A DNA stretch of 64,000 nucleotides from contig NJFT01000021.1 of assembly GCA_002221725.1 (NCBI GenBank), forward strand, positions 240,322 through 304,321. The letters run 5' to 3'. The notes below the pieces were generated by a model. That model was given only the letters and a program-made list of their open reading frames with translations. It was not told where the DNA came from and ran no database searches. This stretch comes from Scedosporium boydii (Eukaryota; Ascomycota; Sordariomycetes; Microascales; Microascaceae). The position numbers were made by a program, and so were the translations under genes. Positions 48,466 to 58,445 of this stretch are shown one piece after another; within the stretch, counting starts at the first letter, position 1; every line of letters begins with the position of its first letter.

Positions 48466-51400
48466 GAAACCTGCCCAATGTGATGTTTTTTTACGGTTCG
48501 ATTTCCGGCTTTTACTACTGTTCCAGTTTTCCGCAGATTAGCTGGTTTGGATTCATGTTACTGTTGTTTATATGTACTATATATTCTACGGAGTCTTTCG
48601 GTGGCGGAATTAATACATAGGGAAGCTCAGATGTTGGCTCTTGCTTCCCGCCACTCTTGGAAGGGAGGCGAGACTGACCTGAGCTCTCTTCGGGATGGGG
48701 AGTTATCGGTTTAGAAAGGACAGGAATGAAGGCATCCTGGGGATTCCGGTTTTACGATAAGTTCTACAGAGCGAAGAATTACATGTCTACGTCTTGATGT
48801 CCGTGGTACTGTTGCCACTCACCCCCATCTCCTCCCTGACTTCCAAGAAAAAGGGATTAGGGGATCCATTGTTCGATTCCTATCGGGGCATGATCGAGGT
48901 CGCTGCTTGCAACACTTACATGTCCCGAGGTCTCACAGAATTTAGGCCGCACTACCTCGGGCACCAAAGCTGCCACAACCACAGCCTTCACATTCGCCTT
49001 GGCCTTACCCCAATCACGAACCAGGTTCTTCAATTCTTTCCTTTGAGGAAAAGATAGAACAATAATATTCGATAATATGGGCCTCCCCCGCAATACTTGG
49101 CTACCACCTCGCTCCCAAAGACGGAAAATACTTGACGCCACAACTTGAAGGAGCTCAGGTGGATATCGAGACCCAAGTCACTCCGACTTTTCGGGTTTTA
49201 ACCGAAAAGCAAAAGTGAAAGTGAAAAAGAAAAGTGAGGCATCATTAGTTTCATGATTCATGCACAGTCAACTATTACTCTAATTCTCCATTTAGGGATT
49301 GGGTGTGCAAAAACATTCTCCGGTGCCGGTTTTGACATCGGATGCGGGCTTTTCGTCTTCGCTTCACTTTCGGGCGTATTGTGTAATATAGCCAGGGGAC
49401 AACCATATCTCGGAATAAGCACATGGAAATTCTCTCGGGATCTATAATGTGTTGTTAACTTCTTCCGTGGGCGACCTCCTCTCGTGTGGTTTCGGTGAGC
49501 GAGACCGCCTCGTCCATGCTAGACAAGGTATATCCTAGACTGTTGCTCCACAACACGCCCTCACACAAGAAACGGTTTCCTCTTTGGTAACAGGTTCGAG
49601 CGTGTAAATCTTCGCCCTGGGGTTTCTTCTGGCTTCCCTCTTGCGGAAGGTCAAAGGAGATTTTCATGGGGCTTGCGTTTCCGGTGACGTGGAAGGGATG
49701 TGAAAAGAAAACCGGTGTGCCCTTCGCAGGTCTCTCCACCCCGGAAGTTCGATCGTGGCGTGGAAAAGAGGAAATTTGCGGTGGAGAAGCCTAGGCGGTG
49801 AAGGGTGTACTCAGTAAGCAAGAGTGATAGGCTAGGACAAGGGTAGCATTTCGATATGTGTTTATGATCTGGCCGTGCGCGCCTTGACCCAAGAATCGCG
49901 TCCCAGGAAAAGGGGTGCTCCGCCTCAAACGAAGGAGGAGACGGATGTATTTTCGTGGGGACAGCGTCGTAATATCGGCAAGGCGGATCCCGGAGGCGTT
50001 CGAGAGAAGAATCCTAAGCCTGGACCGTGGACGGTGGCTTGCCGTTTCTCCTACCCGAGCCGAGCTGGCGTTCTTCTCCAGTGAAAGCAAGGGGGTCTGT
50101 GATAACCTCTGTCCCTCATCTCCCACCCAAAAGGCCAGGGCTTCAAGATGGACCGCGAACAACCTCCAGCTGAAGTGTGAGCCAAACCATGCATCTTCAT
50201 CCCCAAGGCTATTCCCAGATCCCTGCCCAACTCTCCGACCGCCTCCGCTCCATATTCACAGCTACGTACACATCATCGAGTCCGTTTTTCCGTGGGCATA
50301 TCCACTTGCACATTTGCACATCGGTTCTTCTACAGCCCCTACTTACCATGGATGTTTTTCATCTCCGCCGTCCTTCACTTCTGTACGTGTCCAACTCGCT
50401 TTCGCTAAAATGGTCTCCCCTAAGAGCTGATGAGAAAAAGGGGGGAGAGAGAGAGGAGGGGTGGGGGGTAGGAGTAAGAAGAAAAGGAAAAAGGAAAAGA
50501 AAAAGCAAAGCACCTCGAATAAGCGGACATGTAAGACATTCGTGGCACTCTCTTCCCTTCCCTCCCGCTGCTTTTTGTCCAAAGATGCCGTCACTGACAG
50601 CTGCAGGGCCTTCCTTTTTTTTTTCCCGCAGCCAGGCTTGATCTATCGATCTTGGTCCCCTTGGGCTGCCTTAACGTACATGTATTGAAGATTTGATTGA
50701 CACGCGGCCTGAAATTGTGGCTCGCTTTACCTTTGTACATCAATGGATACCGATTTTACAGGGTGTAGGCCAGGATGTGCATCTTGTAGACTCGTACGAG
50801 CCGAGCCGTAAAAAATGAATGTAGTAGTGTCAATATTCCATAGAGCTGATTCGAAGGGAAATCTTCCGAATTCCCCGACCACTCAGCCCATTTCTCTTTG
50901 TAATATTTCCTCATACAGCCTCCGTTTTCTACACCGCCAGATACGGGCGCCGGTTGCTTGCCGGTTGCTCCGACGATTCGGGCCCGCCGAACTCCGGAAC
51001 TAGATGTTTCGGCCGAGTCTGGAAGAAGGAATCTCCGGGTGCCGGCTCCTTCAAGCGGAGGTGGACCGCGTAGCTATGATCCTCTTCGTCTACAATTTCC
51101 CTGACGGCCGTGCTGCCGATTCGTCGGCGATTGATCGTTGCCTATAATCAGCCAGTCTTCGTCAAAGTCTCCATAAGTTGCCGTTATACCGTCTTGCAAA
51201 GGTGGATAGGTAGGCGAAGGTAAAGTGGCCGCTCTCGAAGTAGAGGACTCAGGCCGCTGGGCATATCGCTGCGGACCTGTTTTCACATTGGCTTCCGCCG
51301 GGGATGGCATCGGGGGGTTAACAAAGGAGCCGCAGAGATCGTCATTTACGGCGAGGAAGGAGAAGAGGGAAAAGTGAGAAAGCCATGTAGACGGGATCAT

Positions 51401-53454
51401 TTGGAGCTTGAGAAGGAAGAGCGCTTTGATACTCGTTTCAGCCCCATTATATGCTTCAAAACGCCAACGATGATGAATAGAAACGATAAAATGGTAGTTA
51501 TTACGACTCCATTTGCAGCTCTGGTTCTTCACTGGAGGTCGTCACCGTCGACATCTAGATCCGACCCGGAGCTGACCGCGGATCCGGGTAGATGCGCCGG
51601 AGCGAACGGCGGCAAGCCATCACTGTGAGTCTTCGGGCGGTTCCCATGGAAACACACATCCGTCCCTATCAGCCTTGGCAGGATGATGCGCCGGAAGACA
51701 CGGAAATCCCTGCTGCCTTGGTCAGAGGTAGAGCTAGAGAAAGGTACCTCAGTGGCGAAAGACAAGCTGGCCACGCCTCGCTTTCTTGTGGGTTCTATAG
51801 GGATAATTGCGCGAGTGTGCTCCTTTCCAAACTAAATGTTAAGGATTATCCGTCTGTACACTCCATACTTCCCTTACATCCTCAAATAGGCACCGACCAG
51901 TCCTGATAGACCCTCTCAGCTTTGCCATTCCGCCCATGTCACTGTCCTAACAAACTCTTGTCGACCTAGCCCTTGGTGTAGCCGAAGCCAAAATTCATAA
52001 TCCCAGAATTATCGTCTCTATTGATGAGAGCATTCTCCGCCTTGACATCCCGTCAGGTGGTGTCCGGGATGACGGCGTTCACGCACGTCACCCACCGCGT
52101 CCCCGGAGAAGTGGGGAGCTCATCGGGGCCGATACGCTCCAAATACGGTCAGCTCACCGTGGTCGATGTAGCTTACAGAAACCCTGATCTAGAGCCCTAG
52201 TCATTTGCCACGACGCCGCGAAGGCGGCATATATAGAGGTGGAGATCCACATCAACCCCATTAATCTTCTTGTATCCCTGAAGCTTGGTTGCAATCTGCG
52301 GTGGGGAGTTGCACAGATCAAAGAAGCAGGTTGTCTTGAAGTTGTCTTGACATTGCTGATAACGGCCCTTCGGAGGCGCTTGCATGGCACATCTTCGGGA
52401 TCGCCAAAGCTGAGGAAGACTCAGGACGTATCGTATTAGACACGTCCACGTCTCATTACCATCGAAGACCTTGCCCTCATCGAGCCAGACTCCAGGCAGA
52501 AGAGAGGGATGCTTGCTCAATCAGGCACCGTCCAAATTCCTCATCCATGGTGAGTGTATAGCGTGACGTGAAAAATTCAGGGTCAGGTAATCCCGCTTCC
52601 CGGCGCCGGGTTCGGCGCGAGATCGGTGAAAAACGGCTCAAATGGCCGAAGGATCCGCTCGCCAACGTCCGTCTCGGCACCGGGGAAGTTTCCCCCACTG
52701 GAGTAACCTCCACATACGACGTGTAGTTGCCGGTCGTCGAGGAGAGTTGATAAACTGTGTTAGCAAAATGTCGATGCGGATGGCCTTTCCGTTTCTGCGG
52801 CCTGTGAGGCTGGTGTTATCATGGTGAACGCTGGTCGTCTAGATTGGAATTTGTATTTCGGGCGATTGGCCCCCTACCCGCCATCGATGGCCCCTATTAT
52901 CTACGATCCTGCCTCAGTGCAGAGAAATTGCCCACGGCTCTGTTTTAGATTGACCGGGAAGAAGGTGGTGCATTTCGTTGTAGGAGGCAGAGGCCATATA
53001 TAACCTGGTACACTACGAGGTGCCCTGTCTCGACATCTCGACAGGCACTGATCTACTTCGTATGCATGCTCCTGAAATGGGAAGGGGGGCTTAAATATGG
53101 CAGAAGCTGGGTACTTCGGTCAATGAAACAGCGAGGAATTCAATATCTTCCCGACCCAGGTTTGCCAGCCTAGCCCCAAGAACCTCGACGATGGCTGACA
53201 TGATAGTTGGAGCTTTACCGATTACGAGCAGTCTGCCTTGAGTTGTGCTCGTGATTCAATGTTCTCATAGACCCTTTCCAGCCTTGCTGCATCGACCTTG
53301 GCTCATCTGACATCTTTGGCGCGCTGTTAGAGGGGCATTTGCGATTTCTTCCATCCCGCAATAAGGCCATTCTCATTGAATGAGAGTTCAGCTGACCCCC
53401 GCACTCCGACCGTCGCTCGAGAGAAATACTGAAGGGCGAGGAGCAGCAATCGAT
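48466..53454. other. 5-kb gene-poor interval with a kinase relic
   Basis: Apart from the kinase relic (51930-52560, listed separately), nothing here assembles into a gene. Minus-strand frames at 51074-51532 and 51529-51774 abut and have biased composition (GDFDEDWLIIGNDQS and SDLDVDGDDLQ), so they may be remnants of one gene. A TACTTCGTA copy lies at 53054-53062. The 171-codon frame at 49915-50430 is opposed by a 123-codon frame on the other strand and has no domain. Confidence 0.45.
51930..52560 (-). pseudogene. Decayed protein-kinase-like gene
   Basis: Reading the minus strand near 52056-51966 gives RDVKAENALINRDDN followed by SGIMNFGFGYTKG and then a TAG stop. This is the kinase catalytic loop (D-x-K-x-x-N) and a damaged DFG region (NFG), as found in a fungal kinase family whose intact members read GDVKAEN and DFGGGYTKGW. 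A TGA stop sits just before the catalytic loop (52053-52055), and the TAG at 51966-51968 replaces the expected Trp. Upstream, GVWLDEGKVFDGNETW and a PEDVPCKRLRRAV stretch fall in different frames. Asp-to-Asn and Trp-to-stop changes are G-to-A on the coding strand, the direction expected of repeat-induced point mutation, though the amount of evidence is small. It is non-functional. Confidence 0.7.
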
Positions 53455-56400
53455 ATGAATCCTTTGTCTATTGCGGCCGGTGCGGCATCACTGGCCGGGA
53501 GTACCTCCATTGTAGGTTCATCTTCCATCTTTGAGCAGATGGGAAACACTCCTGCAAAGAGTATCTATTCCTAGTTAATTTCATCATATCGGGCTAACCA
53601 TCGTTAAAGTTCTCCGCCTCGCTTTTCAATCTTATAAACAATATCAAAAGCATTGACACCAAAGTCGTAAATCTCTCAGGAGAAGTCAGCCGTCTAGCAA
53701 AACTCCTAGCCTCTGTCGAAAAGACCGTGAGGCAATGTAGTACCCAGACCCTGATTCTCGGCCACCTGGACGATCATATGTGGCAGCAAATCGATAACGC
53801 GCTCATTGACTGCAAGGTCACCGTCGATGAACTAGACCGGGTGGTCATGCGACTGACGAGTACCTACGACACCGAGGCAAAGAACCTTGTTAAGCTCATC
53901 AAGAGCCCAGGTCTTCATTTCCGGTATAACCTTCGGAGCAACGAAATCCAGGAGTTTACTGATAAGATTTACAAATGCAATTGTGCTATGCAGACCGCTC
54001 TGGCCGTCGTGAATGTGTGAGTTCTAGCCGCCTCCACTACTGTCAAGAGCCTAGAGATCCTGGGTATTAGTTGCTTATTTTGGACTAGATCTTTGACCTT
54101 CCGTGCAAACGCGAGCCAGGATAGCCTCTTCCAAGAGCTGCAACAACTTAGGGGATTAATCGTAGAGGCTGTGAAAGCAGCCCACAGCAAACCCGAAAGG
54201 GAGAGCGAGGGGAAACAGGAAGGAGAAGAGAAGGGGCAGCCAAGGCCCATCGATCCCTTCGCCGCGCGACAGGCTCGAAACCTCGAGGGACTCGCCAAAG
54301 CGGCTCGAAAGTTCCACTATGAAACCAACTACGCGGCCAGCACGAAGTCGTCGATGTGGGGCGGAAGCGAGTTTGCCGTTGCTCTCACTGACGAAGAGAG
54401 GAATCGTATTCAACTCTGGAATGACAGCTTGCCCATTGTCCCGGAGCCCGAATCTGGAAGCAGAGTGACCGAAGAAGGTGGTAGCCTTCTTCCCACACAA
54501 ATAGACGCGTCAACGACTCTGACCGCGCCAGATAAAGAGGGGAAGAGGGACTTTGAGCACCGTGGCATAAACCCCCATCGCTCTGCCGACCCCAATGAAG
54601 ATGATGCCACATCGGTTTCCAGCGAGTCTGATGTAGAACTCGATTTTCGTCGAAACCTGGAAGATCTCGCCTACGACAGCTTCAGGCAAGGGGACTATCC
54701 CAAAGCAGAGGAATGCTTGAGAACGGCAATTGCGAAAACCACCGACGATTCCTCCTCTGAGCGTACGCTCACTTCCTTAAAGCTTCGGCTCGCTCTCTGT
54801 CTTTGCGCACTGAAAAAATGGGATGAGGCATCCTCCCTACTCTTCTCGCTACCAAAGTCCAAATCTTCCGAGAGCCTGCCAATCTACGATCTCCTGGAGG
54901 CAGTTGCTCTTGCTCATCTTAAGGACTCTCGCTTTGATGATGCCTACAACATATGCAAGGATGTGTTGCGGGCGAAGAGAAGGATTGCAGGAAAAGAGAG
55001 CCCCAGCTATTGCGCCTGCTTAGCTATTTTCGCCATAATTTGTGAGAGGAAGGGTGCCGCTATCGAGGGAGAGGCTGTGAGACGTTCCTTGCCCCAGACT
55101 TGGCCCACTCTGAGTCCCGAAAGTAGTCTGGTCACGTTCCCTTTGCAAATCCTCTTAAGAGATCTGAACTTGATCTGTCAGGTATTTGCGAAGAATGGAG
55201 AAGTATTGTTAGAAGGTCCAGTTGAGAGCCGAGGGTCGTTTTCAAGCAAGTTTCTTCTATTTTTCGAACGACCCCCAAATAAGGTACAGGGCAGCACTGT
55301 TGTGCAACTGCCTAATCCGCGGCCTTTTCGATCGATGCTTTCTTTGCGCTCCTCCGACCGACTAGACTCCTTGGAAGGTGTCCAGACAGCACAATCAGCG
55401 GTCGAAGAGACTGATATGTTCGAGAATATCACTTTAGACCAATCATCTGGAGAGGGCCATGTGCTACAAGATCTGACGGGGCAGGTACAGGCCGAGGATT
55501 CCACTGGTAGCAGGAGGAGCGTCTCAATCCTTCTTGAGGGATCCGACGATTCCAGTCTCCCACGCAGCGGCCAGAAACGCAAAATGAACGTTACCCAAGA
55601 CTCAGACACGCGTCCCGGCCAAGAAATTGGAATTGAGAGCCAAAATAACAACCACGATGGAGCTGATCAAGACCTGAGTTCAGGGCTGCCTGCTCTACAA
55701 GCTGATCACAGCCGTACAACAGGGGCTTCAGGACCCGAAGTAGGTGGGACTCGAGTTGTGGCAGAGACCAGGGTGTCGGCCGATCTCCCAAAATTTGATA
55801 CTTGGCAGCCCACAGGGCTTTTCAAGCCGAATACGCAATGGCCAAAGCCGAAATGGATGTTGCCGAAAATTGTTGGTAATATCGGCGGACCCCGACCTGG
55901 AGAATCTTCTGGCCCTTCACATCTACTCTGTACACGGCCGTTACCTGCGTCTACAGAGCATCCTTCAGTGGCTTTCATGTTCTGCTTTGGGACCACAGGT
56001 ACTGTTGCTATGACAAAATGTGTAGAGGAGATGGTTACCTTGTGCACATTTCCTGTAGGTATTCACGCCGGGTCATGACGGATTGAGGCCTCTTCGCTTC
56101 TTGTTAGCACTGACTCATTTCATTTAGCACCTGGAAGAGAAGAAGGCCACGGTGCCGTCGTCATTGATAATTGGAACGAAGAGACTTGTCCGGAGATTGT
56201 CATCGTTTAGACACAAGGGGCCGTTGCTCGCCGGTAATCCCGATCCCCGAGCTGAGATGCCCGACCCCCGATTCTGGCTCGACGAAACCGGAGAGGCTGG
56301 ATTTTCGGGCCGAAACTGGCACTTTATCGGGGACTCTGCTGTGAACCCCTCCGTTTATGCGACAGAACTGCAAATGCAAGAGTTTGAGCTATGTCAACTG

Positions 56401-57538
56401 CTGTCGAAGGACGAAAAAGGGAGTCCTCCATCTGAACAGCAGCTCAACTCTATCGTCTACACCGTTCCCGACTTCTTGCATCGAATGGGCTGGGAGTGGC
56501 TGACGAATATGCTCTCGGGCGACAATCTGATGCGCCACGCGAGAGTGATCCCACACTCGACTGCCATTACAAATTTCTTCTCTCATAGGGGGGAGTTGAA
56601 TCTTGAGAACTTGGGCGATCCCACAGTACCGCGGTGCATAGTTGTTTTAAACGCGGACGATATAATGATTGACTGCACTCCATTGATCTTGAAGCCCGTT
56701 TCGTCACTCCACATTGAGATGGGGGAATATCAGCAGGGATATACCGGTGAATGCGCTGGGTGAGGATCTCTCTCTCTCTCTCTTTTTGTTATTTATTTCC
56801 TTCCTCCTTCGTCTTTTTCATGCGCAAAACATCTACGAACGCCCGGCGAGCAAAGGTTCGCCCTTCTAACATATTACTCACGAAACAGACTGCAGCGTGC
56901 GCAAACTTTGTTCGTCAGCTACTGCCGCGAGAAGTTGACGACGATTCGCCTAGGCAGGTGCTTCGTGGTGGAGGATATGGTGGATGAAAAGGAGGAGGAA
57001 AGGATGCTGGAAAGGAGGCTGAAAGAATGCAGCCAGCAGTTCCCGGAACTCCTTCGACAATTCGATGATACGGAAGATTGCCATCGGCGAAAGTGGAGAG
57101 TCCAGTTCATTTCTCCCAACAAGGTTTCCAGGCGCTTGGCCGTTAGCGGTGCAGAGATCCTGAGCTGCCTGAAACCCTCGGTCAATATGATTGTGAAGAC
57201 GCTTCGGCTTTGCATTGGGAGGATGCACTCAGACGGTGGAAGGATTTCGGTACGTATTCCGCCCTGCTTTTCTAATGTCCCGAGGGATTAGGGGAGGGAC
57301 TCTCTAACACTTGGGACAGTACGTTCTTCTCGGAGGATCGTACACCGAATCTCCGTATCTTGTATCCGAGCTCCGTAGGGCCGTCCAGGAGCTTTCGGGG
57401 GCGAACGGTGGAGCTATCCAGGTCTTACATGCGCCTAAAGGGGTTGATGCTCGTCTTCTTGGGGCATTATATCACTCCCTCAATTTGCCGAATCCAGGAG
57501 AGCAGGAAGGCGGGTTGATCTTGCCGGGGGGAGGGTGA
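53455..57538 (+). CDS. NTD-TPR-Hsp70-like fusion protein (NLR-like architecture)
   Basis: Six exons (53455-53511, 53610-54016, 54089-56054, 56128-56759, 56889-57249, 57320-57538) give 1213 aa with all phases matching. Residues 1-155 form a fungal N-terminal domain of the kind that heads STAND/NLR-like proteins (MNPLSIAAGAASLAGSTSI, then helices with DTKVVNLSGEVSRLAKLL). Residues about 340-490 are TPR-like (LAYDSFRQGDYPKAEECLRT; RFDDAYNICKDVLRAKRRI). A low-complexity linker follows. From about residue 785 an Hsp70-like ATPase fold is visible: CFGTTGTVAM (phosphate-1-like), VVLNADDIMID (position of the AGGGTVD motif, altered), and YVLLGGSYTESPYL (adenosine motif). Donors are GTAGGT, GTGAGT, GTAGGT, GTGAGG and GTACGT. 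The altered phosphate-2 motif suggests weak or lost ATP hydrolysis. A role in self/non-self or stress signalling is inference. A split into two genes is the main alternative. Confidence 0.65.
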
Positions 57539-58445
57539 GCTGGATTTAAGCCGAAGCTCTAGAAACACATGGCACGACGACGATGACTCGATAATCACCC
57601 GTTCTGCCCTGGGAAGATGTCACTAATTCCCAGATGTGAGATGAGACCGCCATTCTAGCATTCCCCTGTGATTCTCTGTATAATTTGGGCAGGGGGACGA
57701 CGGACGGTGTGCTAGTCCAGATCGCCTCCAAACTTTTATTTGCGCAGCGCAAAGTCTGGTAAAAAGAAGTTCTCCAACCCCGTCAATGTGGCAAGGCAAT
57801 GGCCTCCCGGGGCATCCGAGGAGGCTGGGCAATCGTCTAGCGGGTCCCGGATTCAAGCTCGAGGAGGACGGAAGCGGAAAGTTCAATTGGGATCCAAACG
57901 TGAGGGAGGCATCGGCCTTGGCCAGCCCTGAAGGAGCTCCCAGTGGAAGCTCCCTTGTTAGGTCAACTTCGGCTTATTTCTCGACATGGTCCTGGAAGCC
58001 GGCTGAGTGAATATGTGCTGCTTTGTCCTGTATTGATAGATAGCATATTTACTTCATAGTCGCATAGAAAAAGACGAAAAGTAATCATTATTGACTGTGT
58101 CTGTCGCCTTGAAGGCTGTTTCACTTTCAATCGCGGCAGCTTGGCAAGGCCGTTCCGAGATAAATTCCTCGAAATAATTTTGGAAGGAGCATGGCGGATG
58201 TTACTACAGCTAACTTTGCATGAGCAGGGTGTGCAGGGGCCACGTAATATATCACGTGATGACGCTCTTAATCTCACGACAGCGCTATTACTGGGCAGCC
58301 TAGCCCAAATCAATCAAGCATCTCAGACGTCAGCTATCAACGAGTCAAGGGCATGTCGGCCTGTCACTCAATTCTCCCTCCCATCTCATTGTGCTGATAT
58401 CGTCCGTAACTGCGAAGCTGCTGATCGGCAGCTGCGAGCTTCAAG
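57539..58445. other. Intergenic, possible extra 3' exon of the fusion gene
   Basis: A GTGAGC donor overlaps the stop of the Hsp70-like frame (57534), and a TGCGCAG acceptor ends at 57736. Splicing them would replace the stop with a basic tail of about 65 aa (KSGKKKFSNPVNVARQW, later GGRKRKVQLGS). Another open frame ends at 58010 (FSTWSWKPAE). The about 200-bp intron would be long for this locus, so I keep the shorter model. The rest contains the SLA2 promoter. Confidence 0.35.

Noticed and set aside
48868..48890. GTTCGATTCC resembling a tRNA T-loop
   Set aside because: The flanking bases do not pair as a T stem, and no D or anticodon arm lies upstream on the strand.
49915..50430. 171-codon plus-strand frame
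   Set aside because: Opposed by a 123-codon frame on the other strand, basic low-information sequence, no ATG context or domain.
53455..53574. Reading through the first exon of the fusion gene to the stop at 53574 as a small protein
   Set aside because: A GTAGGT donor at 53512 with a CTAAC branch and AAAG acceptor joins it to a frame continuing the same N-terminal domain.
56257..57538. Hsp70-like part as a separate gene starting at ATG 56257
   Set aside because: The open frame runs 5' of this ATG to a good acceptor at 56127, the phosphate-1-like FGTT element lies in the preceding exon, and a GTAGGT donor (also used in the first exon) joins both in frame. Kept as the main alternative.
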